A stretch of 64,000 nucleotides of DNA from Clostridiaceae bacterium (GCA_016287385.1 JAEEWM010000006.1:1-64000); one strand, 5' to 3'; numbered from the stretch's first letter, positions 16,321 to 25,751 are shown. Notes: a model not told the origin generated them from the letters alone. A program made the numbers and translations.

Positions 16321-16965
16321 TCATTCTTTGCTGAATTTCAGCATCCATTTATAAAGCTTATCTCCCTTGTAGGCGATATCCCACGCGTTATGACCTACTC
16401 CGTAACATATTTCCATTATTGCGTTTCCGCCGCTTAAATTTATATTTTTAAGCATTGTTATGCTTTCATATATGGGTATTACCGTATCACAGTCGCCGTG
16501 AAAAATGTATGCCGGTATATCCTTTATGGCTCCCGCGTACCAGCATATACCGCTTCCGCAGACCGGCGCTATTGCCGCAAATCTTTCAGGCGCCGCCATA
16601 GCGAGCATATACGTACCCGTGCCGCCCATACTGAATCCGGTAAGATATATCCGCGATTTATCCACCGGCAGTTTAACGCAGATATAGTCCAGAAAGCCAA
16701 GCAGTGATTCGGTAAAACAACCCCAGTATTTACCGTCGGGACACTGCGGTGCGATAATTATAAACGGGTACCCGGCGTTTTCCTTTTTTACGTATTGCAA
16801 ATAGCCGTGCAAGGCAATCATATCCGGGTCGTCGCCGCGCTCACCCGCGCCGTGCAGGGAAAACACCAACGGATACTCTTTGCTTTTATCGAAGTTTTCC
16901 GGCAAATACTCTAAATAATTGAAATTATAATAACGGTCAGATTTCCATTTGTGTTTTGTGTACAT
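16321..16965 (-). CDS. Alpha/beta hydrolase, esterase / dienelactone-hydrolase type
   Basis: Single-domain hydrolase of 214 residues. The nucleophile elbow is 'LTGFSMGGTGTYML' (GFSMGG). The oxyanion region is 'FSLHGAGERGDD', with an acid in 'FHGDCDTVIPI' and the histidine in 'GVGHNAWDIAY'. It resembles prolyl-oligopeptidase/PHB-depolymerase-like esterases and feruloyl or acetyl esterases, but has no signal peptide and should act in the cytoplasm. Start ATG at 16965 follows AAGAGGTG. It is 50-60 bases after the kinase gene in the same operon. Confidence 0.82.
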   Translation of the reverse strand: MYTKHKWKSDRYYNFNYLEYLPENFDKSKEYPLVFSLHGAGERGDDPDMIALHGYLQYVKKENAGYPFIIIAPQCPDGKYWGCFTESLLGFLDYICVKLPVDKSRIYLTGFSMGGTGTYMLAMAAPERFAAIAPVCGSGICWYAGAIKDIPAYIFHGDCDTVIPIYESITMLKNINLSGGNAIMEICYGVGHNAWDIAYKGDKLYKWMLKFSKE

Positions 16966-17025
16966 AAATATCACCTCTTAGGATGAACACCGGGGGAACC
17001 GCGATTTGTTTTATTATACTTACAA

Positions 17026-18366
17026 TCATTTTTTCGACGCCTCAAAACGCAAAAAAGCTTCCCTTTCATCTTTGTAAAGACCTACGCCCACACCGGCAAG
17101 CATACATGAGCCAATCGCGCCGGCGCACTGACCGTTTACAACACTTACGGGCTTGCCTAAAACCTCAGATATTATTTTTACGCAAACGGCAGAATTGCTG
17201 ATACCGCCGATCATTGTGATTTTTTCAGCCGCCAAACCGGTTTTTTCGAGCGCTTCAAGATTCGATTTAAGAATATACGCCGCGCTCTCGATTATCGCTC
17301 TTGCTATATCGCTTTTACCGTAACCGTCGCCTTTTTCATAATCTTTATTTGTAAAGTCAAATCTCAAACCGTCAGAGCCGAAAGGCGCTGACGACGCCAG
17401 TATATCAAATTCCTTATGAGAGATTTTGCCCAAATAATACTCCCTCAACGCGTCTATTTTTTCGCTTATGCTCGTTATTGATTTCATAACGCAGTAAGGA
17501 GTATCGGCTATCATAAATCTATCGACGAGTCCCTTTGCGGAAATTGCAAAGTCACGGGAGCCAACGGGAAAAAACTCCACCCATGAGGTGCCGCAGGAAA
17601 GAAGCATTTCACCCTCGTCAAACACACCCGCGCCGGTAGCGCCGGAAGGGTGATCAAAGCTGCCGAGGATGACCTTTGTATCGGCTGACAGATTAAGTTT
17701 TTCTGCGATCCCGGGCAAAACAGCGCCTAAAACCGTACCTTTTTCCATTATCGGCGGCAAGTTTTTTTCCGCTATGCCGAGTTTACTGAGTAACGGGCGG
17801 TTGTACTCGCCTTTTTCCTGGTCCATAAGGAAAGACGGCGTGCCCATTGAAACGGATATGCCCCACCTGCCGGTCAGCATAAAGTTTAAGTATTCGGCGC
17901 TCATAGCGACCGTTTTCGTCCGCTCAATCAATTCCGGCTCGTGAAGATTTATCGCGGCAAGGTAAAGCGCGGGAAAGTGACTGCCGAGCGGCCAGCCGAC
18001 CGTTTTATAAAAAGCGTCCTGCTCATCCTTAGTGAAAAAAGCGTTTTTATCCTCTTCGCTTACTGTCGTTTGCCAACCGATTATCGGTGTGACGGGACGG
18101 TCGTTTTCACCAAGCAAAATAAGGTTTCCGCTCGCACAGCAAGAGCAAACCGCCGAAACTCTGTCTTCCTTTTCCATTGCGCTTGTCAGCGATGCTATTG
18201 CTGAAAAGCAAACCTCGATAAAGCCGTCCGGATCAAGCAGTTTTTTATTTTCTCTGCTGTAATAATTATAGCCGCCGGAAACGGTTTTAATTATCTCCCC
18301 TTCGGATGACGCCAAAACGCCCTTTATTGCGGTAGTGCCTATATCAAGCCCTATAAGCAAGTCCAT
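17026..18366 (-). CDS. FGGY-family carbohydrate kinase
   Basis: Sugar kinase of 446 residues. The N-terminal phosphate-binding motif is 'LIGLDIGTTAIKGVL', 'VILGSFDHPSGATGAG' lies mid-protein, and 'ITMIGGISNSAVCVKIISEVLGKPV' (shown over two motifs) is the C-terminal ATP-site region. The family phosphorylates ketoses, pentitols or gluconate. The neighbouring isomerase suggests a ketose product as substrate. The start codon overlaps the stop of the amidohydrolase gene by one base. Confidence 0.9.
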   Translation of the reverse strand: MDLLIGLDIGTTAIKGVLASSEGEIIKTVSGGYNYYSRENKKLLDPDGFIEVCFSAIASLTSAMEKEDRVSAVCSCCASGNLILLGENDRPVTPIIGWQTTVSEEDKNAFFTKDEQDAFYKTVGWPLGSHFPALYLAAINLHEPELIERTKTVAMSAEYLNFMLTGRWGISVSMGTPSFLMDQEKGEYNRPLLSKLGIAEKNLPPIMEKGTVLGAVLPGIAEKLNLSADTKVILGSFDHPSGATGAGVFDEGEMLLSCGTSWVEFFPVGSRDFAISAKGLVDRFMIADTPYCVMKSITSISEKIDALREYYLGKISHKEFDILASSAPFGSDGLRFDFTNKDYEKGDGYGKSDIARAIIESAAYILKSNLEALEKTGLAAEKITMIGGISNSAVCVKIISEVLGKPVSVVNGQCAGAIGSCMLAGVGVGLYKDEREAFLRFEASKK

Positions 18367-19382
18367 TATTTCACGCTTTCGATAATTCTTTTGCTGTTAT
18401 TGAACATTATATCTTCTATCGCGCCGTCACTGAGTTTCATATCGGCGGCTACGCGCTTTAACGCTGAAATCTGTTCGTAAATCATAAAGGTTACGTCGGT
18501 ACTGTCGGTCTCACGCATATGCGCTTCGCCCGTAACGTCACCGTAAAGCCCGCGGGGAACTACGTTAAAGTATTCGCCGTTTTCTACAACGCGGTACATT
18601 TTCATAAAGGCGATAGGCAAATCGGAGCCGAAAAGCAACCGCTTTGTGCCGACCGCTTCAATACAAGCTTTTATGGCATCGTCGCAGACGTTTGCGGTGA
18701 AATCGAAGACAAGGTTTTTTGTGTTTTTAAGAACGTCGAAGGCGTCGCCGATATCCTCTTTCGCGTACGCTCTTCCGATATGCGCGACTATAAGTTTCAG
18801 GTTTTTATATTTTTCCTCTATCTCCATTATCTGCGCTATGTTGACAGCGTCGCGGAGACGCTTTGCGCGCGGAATATGAAGCATTACTATCCAACCGTTT
18901 TTATCGGCGGCTTCAAGATGCTCATGCGGCAGAAAATCAAATATCCTTATCTCCCCCGTCGGTATATACGGCGGACAATTTGAAAGGTACGGCTTCAATC
19001 CCAAAAAACCGCCTTTTTTAACCTCTTCTTCAAGATAGTCGGACGTCATATCGTAACCGGTCCTGAAAAGCGCGGGAAATCCAAGCTCTTTTGACTTTTC
19101 TCTTACATATTCGTTGCACGTGGGAATATGCCTTGAACAACTGCCGAAGACGAGCGGAGTAACTTTGTTTTGAGGGAACAGCGCCCTGTAACTCTCTAAA
19201 AGCTCCTCCGCTTCAAGATATTCCGCCACTTTCCTGACCCAGGTGGAGCCGCCGTTTGAACTGCCTTCACGCGGAAAATCTTTTTTCCAGATATGAGTAT
19301 GACAGTCAATAAACTCATAAGGCAGAAACGATTTCAGCTCATTTTCATATACATACTTGTCATATTCAGTAAGTTCGACCAT
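18366..19382 (-). CDS. Amidohydrolase-family protein (TIM-barrel metal hydrolase)
   Basis: Protein of 338 residues with metal-binding motifs of the amidohydrolase superfamily: 'FIDCHTHIW' near residue 27, a histidine in 'VMLHIPRAKR', 'LIVAHIGRAY' and the final 'LLFGSDLP' aspartate. Family members hydrolyse lactones or decarboxylate. In a sugar operon a sugar lactonase-like role is possible but not shown. Start ATG at 19382 chosen over GTG at 19391 because AAGGGTG lies at the right distance. Confidence 0.82.
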   Translation of the reverse strand: MVELTEYDKYVYENELKSFLPYEFIDCHTHIWKKDFPREGSSNGGSTWVRKVAEYLEAEELLESYRALFPQNKVTPLVFGSCSRHIPTCNEYVREKSKELGFPALFRTGYDMTSDYLEEEVKKGGFLGLKPYLSNCPPYIPTGEIRIFDFLPHEHLEAADKNGWIVMLHIPRAKRLRDAVNIAQIMEIEEKYKNLKLIVAHIGRAYAKEDIGDAFDVLKNTKNLVFDFTANVCDDAIKACIEAVGTKRLLFGSDLPIAFMKMYRVVENGEYFNVVPRGLYGDVTGEAHMRETDSTDVTFMIYEQISALKRVAADMKLSDGAIEDIMFNNSKRIIESVK

Positions 19383-19393
19383 AAATGTCACCC

Positions 19394-20779
19394 TTATATT
19401 TCAAAATACTCAAAATTCATAACTTCCGCAAAGGTTTCAGCGGTCTTTCGCATATCGCCGTACATAATTGACAGATGATGCGTACCGCCGAGTTTACTGT
19501 AATCTTCAAGAAACGCTCCTATGTTCTTATCCGGCTTAAACCATCCGCAAGTCGTACTGCCTCTGAACTTCTTACAGTCGGGAGTTTTCATTTCAACCTT
19601 TGAGGTAATAACTCTGAACCGACTGCCGCCCAAAGGCGCCAGATCAATAATCGTTGCCACACCCGCTTTATACGTGCCGCAAAGCCAGGTTGTATCAATA
19701 TCCGAATACTTCATAACCTTTTTAAGCAGTTTGGGCTTTTCCGCAGACAAAGCGGTATTCATCTCGCCCATATGACTTATAAAGATTATATCATTTTTCC
19801 AATCCGGGCAAAACATTTCGATAAATGAAACCTCATCGCTTATATTCATAAAAGCGCCGACTAACGCCGCTGTCAGTATATCGCCTTCACCGGCGTATCC
19901 TATGCTGCGTTCCATTGCCCTGTTCGCTTCACAAAAAGGCATTCCGAATAATCCGAAATCTTTTTTGATATTCAAAAAATTAGCGGTAAAAGCCGTCAGC
20001 TTATTATCTTCTATCCACTTCCTGACGGCTAAATCACCCTTGATACAGTTCCTGAAAAAAACCGGTTCAACAGTGCCGTCAACATCATATTTTGCTTTAT
20101 CCGCAACAATTTGAGCATCGATTTCATCATCTGTCACTTTAAGTGTATACTCTCTTGCTTCATCGGACTTCATTTCTATTCGCTCAATGCCCAATTCGCA
20201 GAAAACCGAATCACTTACGCAAAAGTCGCCCATACCGGCGAACTCTCCGCCTATTCTGCCTACCCTTGAGCTTTTAAGCGCATTTGCCGCCTTAATGCCC
20301 TTAGCGCGTTTAACAACCCGCTCGATTACATCGCTTTTTTCGTAATGTCCCGCCTCAACAAAAAATTGCTTTTTATTTCTGACCAGCAGGTTACACATAT
20401 CCTGTACGCCGTGTATTCCGTGATTATAGGATATGGATAAATCATCATCGTCAGTAAACTCAAAATTCGGCGTCGTATCAAGTATTATTATCGGAAGCCC
20501 TGTGTTTTTAAGGGCGTTTTCCGATTCAAGCGAAGGTGAATACGCAAGGTGCAGAGTAATTATACAATCAACGTTCTCTTTTTCAAACATCTCGATTTGC
20601 GCGCTAAATTCGCCGCTTACGCGGCAAACTTTACCCTTTAGCAGTTTTACATCATCTCTGCCGCCGATAATCTTTGCGATTGTTTCGGTAAACGCATCGA
20701 TGCGCACCCTCATATTGGGTGCGCCGTCGTCATAAAGTTTCACATAAAGAGGTAAAAGCCCTATTTTTACTTTTTCCAT
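19394..20779 (-). CDS. L-fucose/L-arabinose isomerase-family protein
   Basis: Sugar isomerase-like protein of 461 residues. The N-terminal Rossmann-like region ('KIGLLPLYVKLYD', 'VDCIITLHLAYSPS') and the second domain ('FCEANRAMERSIGYAGEGDILTAALVGAF' in two blocks, 'MGEMNTALSAEKPKLL') match the AraA/FucI-like family, including glutamates and a late histidine ('HHLSIMYGD') suited to metal binding. The probable reaction is aldose to ketose. The sugar cannot be read from sequence. Start at 20779 with CGGTGA; it overlaps the upstream yjbQ stop region. Confidence 0.82.
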   Translation of the reverse strand: MEKVKIGLLPLYVKLYDDGAPNMRVRIDAFTETIAKIIGGRDDVKLLKGKVCRVSGEFSAQIEMFEKENVDCIITLHLAYSPSLESENALKNTGLPIIILDTTPNFEFTDDDDLSISYNHGIHGVQDMCNLLVRNKKQFFVEAGHYEKSDVIERVVKRAKGIKAANALKSSRVGRIGGEFAGMGDFCVSDSVFCELGIERIEMKSDEAREYTLKVTDDEIDAQIVADKAKYDVDGTVEPVFFRNCIKGDLAVRKWIEDNKLTAFTANFLNIKKDFGLFGMPFCEANRAMERSIGYAGEGDILTAALVGAFMNISDEVSFIEMFCPDWKNDIIFISHMGEMNTALSAEKPKLLKKVMKYSDIDTTWLCGTYKAGVATIIDLAPLGGSRFRVITSKVEMKTPDCKKFRGSTTCGWFKPDKNIGAFLEDYSKLGGTHHLSIMYGDMRKTAETFAEVMNFEYFEI

Positions 20780-20780
20780 A

Positions 20781-21275
20781 TTACTCACCGATTATCATGA
20801 TTTTAACCGTGCGGGTTCTGCCCCTCGTCTGGTCAAAATCTATAAAATGAACTCTCCCGAACTCTCCTAAATCGGCAGCTCCGTCTTCAATCACTACCGT
20901 AACGCTTCTGCCGATTATTGAGGATCGCAGGTGCGCGTCGGTATTGTGACATCCGAAGTTGTCCTCACCCACGCTTTCCGCAAAATCGAGCGCCTTTTTG
21001 CCGGGATGCAAATACATACCCTCATAGCGGCAGGTGGGTATCCATTTTTCAAATGCGTTTACCAAATCCTGCTGTAAGGTTTCAAGCCCGGTCATAGACA
21101 TATCAAAGGCACATTCCTGCGTTATAACGGAACAGGTGGTGTGATGTGAATAGACAACCACGATACCGTCTTTGATTTTTGATTCCTTTACGGTTTCCTT
21201 GACGCTGTCGGTTATATCGTGAAACGAAACGGCGCGATGCCTTGATTCAAGTTCTATCGTCTTTTTGAAAACCAT
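20781..21275 (-). CDS. yjbQ: YjbQ family (UPF0047) protein
   Basis: Protein of 164 residues of the UPF0047/YjbQ family, annotated elsewhere as secondary thiamine-phosphate synthase. Hallmarks are 'VVVYSHHTTCSVITQE', 'GCHNTDAHLRSSIIG' and 'FIDFDQTRGRTRTVKIMIIG' (two blocks). The start at 21275 follows GAGGGA and is directly after the stop of the TIM-like gene. Members recur in sugar-catabolic operons, where their role is unresolved. Confidence 0.88.
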   Translation of the reverse strand: MVFKKTIELESRHRAVSFHDITDSVKETVKESKIKDGIVVVYSHHTTCSVITQECAFDMSMTGLETLQQDLVNAFEKWIPTCRYEGMYLHPGKKALDFAESVGEDNFGCHNTDAHLRSSIIGRSVTVVIEDGAADLGEFGRVHFIDFDQTRGRTRTVKIMIIGE

Positions 21276-21276
21276 A

Positions 21277-21987
21277 CTATCCCTCTTTTCTGTTTTTGAG
21301 ATCATCAGCCGCGCGGCGCGTTGCGGCTATCATTTCATCTATCATGGCGACAGGGTCCTCGGCGTTCATAATACCCGAAGCGGCGCCCGCCGCCTCACTG
21401 CCCGCCATTATAAAATCGTAAACCTCTTGACCGTTTGTAATGCCCGCCGCCTGCTCCACCATTATATCGGGGTCGATTTCTTTAATCACACGGATAGAAT
21501 CTTTAACATAGGACATCGGGCTTGCGCCGTTGCCGCCGCCTATTATTTCGGACGGCTCTGGATTTATAATATCCGGATGAAGTTGTGCTATCGCCTTTGC
21601 CTCATCAAGCGTATCCGCGCAGGCAAAAACCAGCAAATCAAGTTCTCGTGCCCTATCGATAGTCTTTTTCATTTGCGGAAGACTCATCGGCTTTTCGCAG
21701 TGGTTTATCATAACACCCACGGCGCCCGCCGCCTTAACGCCCTCGGGCAGTATATCGGCACAGCCCCTGCCTGGGTAGAGTGTATCCATATAAGTTGCAA
21801 ACACAAATAGGTGCTTTGTGTTTTCCGCTACTCGTCTGATTTCAAGAGCCGGACAAATAAACAATACGTCTATATCGTACTTTTCCGCCGCCTTATCCGC
21901 CGCTATAGCGTATTCAAGCAGTTTATCGCCCCAGACATAGTTCTTTGTGCCCACCTCAAAATACGGTGTTCTGATTTCAGGTTTCAT
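21277..21987 (-). CDS. Triosephosphate isomerase-like protein
   Basis: TIM-barrel protein of 236 residues resembling short, archaeal-type triosephosphate isomerases: 'VGVMINHCEKP', the catalytic-loop region 'INPEPSEIIGGGNGA', and phosphate-binding 'AAGITNGQEVYDFIMAGSEAAGAASGI' (in two parts). Being embedded as first gene of a sugar operon, it more likely handles a pathway-specific triulose or tetrulose phosphate than general glycolysis. Related enzymes in erythritol catabolism do this. That specificity is inference. Confidence 0.82.
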   Translation of the reverse strand: MKPEIRTPYFEVGTKNYVWGDKLLEYAIAADKAAEKYDIDVLFICPALEIRRVAENTKHLFVFATYMDTLYPGRGCADILPEGVKAAGAVGVMINHCEKPMSLPQMKKTIDRARELDLLVFACADTLDEAKAIAQLHPDIINPEPSEIIGGGNGASPMSYVKDSIRVIKEIDPDIMVEQAAGITNGQEVYDFIMAGSEAAGAASGIMNAEDPVAMIDEMIAATRRAADDLKNRKEG

Positions 21988-22180
21988 TTCAAAATCGCCT
22001 CATTTTACTTTTTACCCTCGCCGTATTGGAATTCACCCAATTTGCCTTCACAGTAATCGGTATAATATGTAATACCGCTGTCTTTATGACGCTATTTTTG
22101 CGACCTTGTTCCTTTCAAGGATTTTTTCACATAAAAACCCAATATATATTATATATACCATACCGCCACAAAATCAAAAT

Positions 22181-22215
22181 AGTGTAAAACAGACGAAAAA
22201 CATTGCAAAATAGCC
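22181..22215 (-). promoter_or_regulatory. Paired 21-base-spaced AraC-type half-sites before the catabolic operon
   Basis: AGTGTAAAACAGAC (22181-22194) and ATTGCAAAATAGCC (22202-22215) on the plus strand, offset by 21 bases. On the minus strand a TATATA/TATAAT -10 region lies at the same distance from the proximal core as at the two dockerin-gene sites. Confidence 0.62.
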
Positions 22216-22268
22216 GATTTTTGAGCTATCTGATATAGAATCTGCCGTTTTTAAGAGCAAAACAAAAA

Positions 22269-22317
22269 AGAAACCGTAAAAATCCCTGTTTATAGGTTTT
22301 TCACAGTTTCCTTTTTT
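22269..22317 (-). terminator. Imperfect hairpin terminator after hsdR
   Basis: Arms GAAACCGTAAAAATCC and GGTTTTTCACAGTTTC form a long imperfect stem. The minus-strand exit has CTTTTTTG. It lies some 45-90 bases after the hsdR stop codon. Confidence 0.55.
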
Positions 22318-22359
22318 TCTATTCAATTCAATTCTGCAAGCATAAAAGCGGTCACACGA

Positions 22360-25300
22360 TTACGCCGCCAGGGCGTTTGCATTCACTTGCTCGATTGCTT
22401 TTCTGATGCCCAACCAAACGGACATATCTGTAAAGATCTCTACAACGCTGCCCTGATCGGTGAAAGGTGATTCCTGCAAGACCGATAAATCTTTCATCAA
22501 ACCGTTATGAACGATGTACTCAACGATCTGGTTTACAAAATAGATTTGTCTGCTGTCGAGGTTTACATCATTCAGGTATTCCGCAAACGCCGCCTTGGCG
22601 GCGTTCATATCAAGACCGACGATTTCGCGTACAAGCTCACCGAGCGGCTTTTGCCCGTATTCCGCTTCATAATCTTCTTTTGTGCCGACTTCGCTCCAAA
22701 GTATATCTTCAAGCGACTTAACATCTTCCGGTGTCAGCGGCTGATTGCTTTTAAGTTTTGCGATGACAGCGTTGTCCTGATGCTGACGGATGTAGAATTC
22801 CGCTTTTGCTTTGTAGTTTTTCAGATCGTCATTTTCAAGTTCTGATTCGCTCCAGTCCATAGAGAGAATATCGTCGTCAAAATCGGTATCATAACGGATT
22901 TTACCGTACGGAATATATTTCATCAAATCACGCAGGTTCTCGCGGATGTGCTCAAACTCATTGATTCCGGCGGTGTCTATATAATCCGTGTGTAAAATTT
23001 TCTCTATCAGATCTGACTGCGCCATAATTTCGGGGATGTTTGCAACGCTTGCGACCGCCGCAACTTTTTTGTAAAGGTCGCTGCGGTATCGCCCCAATTT
23101 CTTTCCGGCAAGAAAGGCAAGTTCAATGCCGTACATCAGCGCGTCAAAACGAACTGCTTTCGCATCGTCTTCATCGGGGATAATAAGCGGCGCAAGCTCC
23201 TGTCCGATAATCAGCGTATCTTCGTAAGTCAGCGTTTGATAGTTATCGGGATTCGCATAGAGTTCAACATACTTAAGGTGTTGCCTTACCGCAAAATTTT
23301 CCTTGTTCAACTCCTTGACCTTGCGCACCATATCGTCAACGAGCGATTTTCTGAACTCTATAAGGTCTTCCGTCTGATACGCAAGATCCTGCAATTTGAA
23401 AACGATCTGAGATTTCAAATGGAAGATCGCGCCTTGCAGAGCAATCATATTCGCCGTCGGTCTGCCTTTGTTCATGCGGAAGAACTCAAAGTTCCCGCAG
23501 AAATCGAAGATATAGAATTTTTCCTTGTCCTTGCCGTCAAGCAGCGTTGGACAAAGCCGTGTGCCGCGCCCGATCATCTGCCAGAACTTTGCCTTGCTCA
23601 TCACCTTTTTGAAGAAAACAAGATTAAGCACTTCCGGCACGTCGATACCCGTGTCAAGCATATCGACGGAAATGGCGATCTGCGGTAGCTTCTTCGGATC
23701 GGAAAACTCGTCTATCGCGCTTTGCGCGTAGGTCATATAATTGTCGATAACTTTTGCAAATCCGGGATATTGAGGATATTCCTTATTGAACACCTCGTAG
23801 ATCTTTTCGGCGTGGTTATGGTTTTTGGCAAAAATGATCGTTTTGCCGAGCTTCTGGCCGTAATCGATTTTAAGCCCGTGCTCCATTACTATATGTATGA
23901 CCTCGCGGATGGTGTCCTCGTTAAAGATCCATTCGTTAAGGGCGGACGACGCGATGCTTTCCGGCACTTCGCCTTCTGAATCCTCAAAGGTCTTTTCATA
24001 TTCCGCTTTGTCTTCTTCCGAAAGCTCGTCGTAAACTATACCCTGCTCGATGAATTTGAGCCGTGTTTCGACCGACATAAAATCTACAAGATATCCGTCT
24101 TTTACCGCCTGCGCCAACTCATAGCCGTAGGTCGGAACGCCGTTTTCAAGCTCAAATACTTCGTATGTGTTTTTGTCGATTTCGTCTTTAGGCGTTGCGG
24201 TCAGCCCCACAAGCGGCGCGTCAAAATAAGTGAATATATCCCGATACTTGTTGTAAATCGAGCGGTGCGCCTCGTCGCATATAAGCAGATCGAAGTGACC
24301 TACGGTAAAAAGCTTGCCTTTTTCGTCCTTCGCCGTGTCAATCACATTCATCATCGTCTGATAGGTCGAAAATACGCAGTGCGCCGTATAATTATCCTTT
24401 TCTTCACAGAGATTTGTAACAGATAAGTCGGGCAACAGATTTACAAAACTGCGTTTCGCCTGCGTTACAAGCGAATTGCGGTCGGCGAGAAATAATATAT
24501 TTTTAACCCAACCGTGCTGTAAAAGAACATCGCAAAGTTCAATAACCGTTCTTGTTTTACCCGAACCGGTAGCCATAACAAGAAGCGCTTTGCGGCGGTT
24601 TTTCTTATCGAACGCGTCGCAAACCGCCTTGATCGCCGCTTCCTGATAATAGCGACCGGCTATGTTTTTGTCTATCATTATGTGCGTAAGGCTTGTCCGC
24701 ATCGTCTGCAGATTAAAAAGCTTTTCAAGATCGCGCTTTGAGTAAACGGAAGCTACTTTTCTTTCGGGGTATAGATTGTCTTCAATTCGGGTTTCAAAAC
24801 CGTTTGAAAGGAATATAACCGGACGGCGCCCGTATTTCTTTTCGAGAATATCGGCGTAAAGTTTAGCCTGCTGCCGCCCTTTCGCCACATCAACGCAGGT
24901 GCGTTTGGCTTCCAGGACCGCAAGCGCCCTGCCGTCGTCGCCGTACAGAACGTAATCGGCAAATCCGACTTCGGAATTATTGGGCATTCCCGGCAGTTCG
25001 ACCTCATTCAGCCAGTCCTTGCCCTCGACCCAGCCCGCGTCCTGCAGCATAAAATCAATGTAAATTTTGCGCGTTTTGTATTCGGATAGCTCAAGCGGCT
25101 TTGGTACATAAGTCTGCTGCTGTTCTGCGCGGCGGGCGGACAGTTCCGCCTTCATCGCCTTGTTTTCTTCTATGAGCGCGGCAAGGTCTATATCCGCATC
25201 CGGCACAAACGAAAGCGCTTCTTCCGCGGTAAGCTTGAGCAGCGATTTATCAAACGGGCGCTCGGTGTATTCCTCGGCGTAAAAGTAAGCGACCTCATCC

Positions 25301-25653
25301 AAAAAGTAATATAGGTTTTCGAGGCATAGCTCCGCCTGTTCTTCTGTTACCTTTTTTCCGCCGTGCAAAACGGCGTTCCCGAGCTTGCGGATGAAATCCA
25401 TTCGCTTCCATATATCATCGCCCACGATGTCGCGGAACTTTTCATCGTTCATCAGCGCCACAAGCGTATCCTGATAAGGCGTTACAAGGTCACGGTCAAC
25501 CGAATACATCCACTTTACCGCAAACTCCATCGCCCTGCGGCAGTTTGACACGCAGGAATCAATGTCGATATGTAATAAATTTTCGGCGGATATTGCCACG
25601 CCGGCAAACCCCTCAAACCGCTTGTCCGATTTCAGAAAATCAAAGTTGGTCAT
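22360..25653 (-). CDS. hsdR: Type I restriction endonuclease subunit R (HsdR)
   Basis: Motor and nuclease subunit of 1097 residues. Residues 1-130 form a DUF4145-like helical domain. The PD-(D/E)XK nuclease follows with Asp233 and 'LEAK' (Glu248, Lys250). The SF2 translocase has Walker A 'ATGSGKT' (361-367), 'DEAH' (460-463) and 'LTATP' (484-488), and the helicase C half and EcoEI-like C-terminal domain complete it. No truncation is seen. Base composition is more host-like than the cargo genes next to it. A heptamer repeat array lies directly upstream of its GGAGGGAAAG site. Confidence 0.96.
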   Translation of the reverse strand: MTNFDFLKSDKRFEGFAGVAISAENLLHIDIDSCVSNCRRAMEFAVKWMYSVDRDLVTPYQDTLVALMNDEKFRDIVGDDIWKRMDFIRKLGNAVLHGGKKVTEEQAELCLENLYYFLDEVAYFYAEEYTERPFDKSLLKLTAEEALSFVPDADIDLAALIEENKAMKAELSARRAEQQQTYVPKPLELSEYKTRKIYIDFMLQDAGWVEGKDWLNEVELPGMPNNSEVGFADYVLYGDDGRALAVLEAKRTCVDVAKGRQQAKLYADILEKKYGRRPVIFLSNGFETRIEDNLYPERKVASVYSKRDLEKLFNLQTMRTSLTHIMIDKNIAGRYYQEAAIKAVCDAFDKKNRRKALLVMATGSGKTRTVIELCDVLLQHGWVKNILFLADRNSLVTQAKRSFVNLLPDLSVTNLCEEKDNYTAHCVFSTYQTMMNVIDTAKDEKGKLFTVGHFDLLICDEAHRSIYNKYRDIFTYFDAPLVGLTATPKDEIDKNTYEVFELENGVPTYGYELAQAVKDGYLVDFMSVETRLKFIEQGIVYDELSEEDKAEYEKTFEDSEGEVPESIASSALNEWIFNEDTIREVIHIVMEHGLKIDYGQKLGKTIIFAKNHNHAEKIYEVFNKEYPQYPGFAKVIDNYMTYAQSAIDEFSDPKKLPQIAISVDMLDTGIDVPEVLNLVFFKKVMSKAKFWQMIGRGTRLCPTLLDGKDKEKFYIFDFCGNFEFFRMNKGRPTANMIALQGAIFHLKSQIVFKLQDLAYQTEDLIEFRKSLVDDMVRKVKELNKENFAVRQHLKYVELYANPDNYQTLTYEDTLIIGQELAPLIIPDEDDAKAVRFDALMYGIELAFLAGKKLGRYRSDLYKKVAAVASVANIPEIMAQSDLIEKILHTDYIDTAGINEFEHIRENLRDLMKYIPYGKIRYDTDFDDDILSMDWSESELENDDLKNYKAKAEFYIRQHQDNAVIAKLKSNQPLTPEDVKSLEDILWSEVGTKEDYEAEYGQKPLGELVREIVGLDMNAAKAAFAEYLNDVNLDSRQIYFVNQIVEYIVHNGLMKDLSVLQESPFTDQGSVVEIFTDMSVWLGIRKAIEQVNANALAA

Positions 25654-25670
25654 AGCTTTCCCTCCGGGAA

Positions 25671-25712
25671 AATTAAGAATTTAGAATTCAGAATTAAGAA
25701 TTATGAATTAGA
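25671..25712. repeat. Heptamer tandem repeat array (AATTNAG type) upstream of hsdR
   Basis: Six consecutive seven-base units: AATTAAG, AATTTAG, AATTCAG, AATTAAG, AATTATG, AATTAGA. Shorter copies of the same units occur at the hsdS end and at the hsdM end in opposite orientation. Confidence 0.85.
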
Positions 25713-25751
25713 GGTTAGAGTTATTTTGGTTAAGAATTTTCAATGCTTCTG

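Larger units (their letters stand above)
21988..22359. other. Intergenic region: catabolic-operon promoter and hsdR terminator
   Basis: A 372-base gap without a gene. From left to right it holds the leader of the triosephosphate-isomerase-like gene, an AT-rich -10 region, the paired AraC-type half-sites, and the terminator of the hsdR gene that reads towards it. Confidence 0.7.

Noticed and set aside
25671-25712. Possible insertion-sequence end
   Set aside because: There is no transposase gene and no terminal inverted repeat pair; the sequence is a simple heptamer array.
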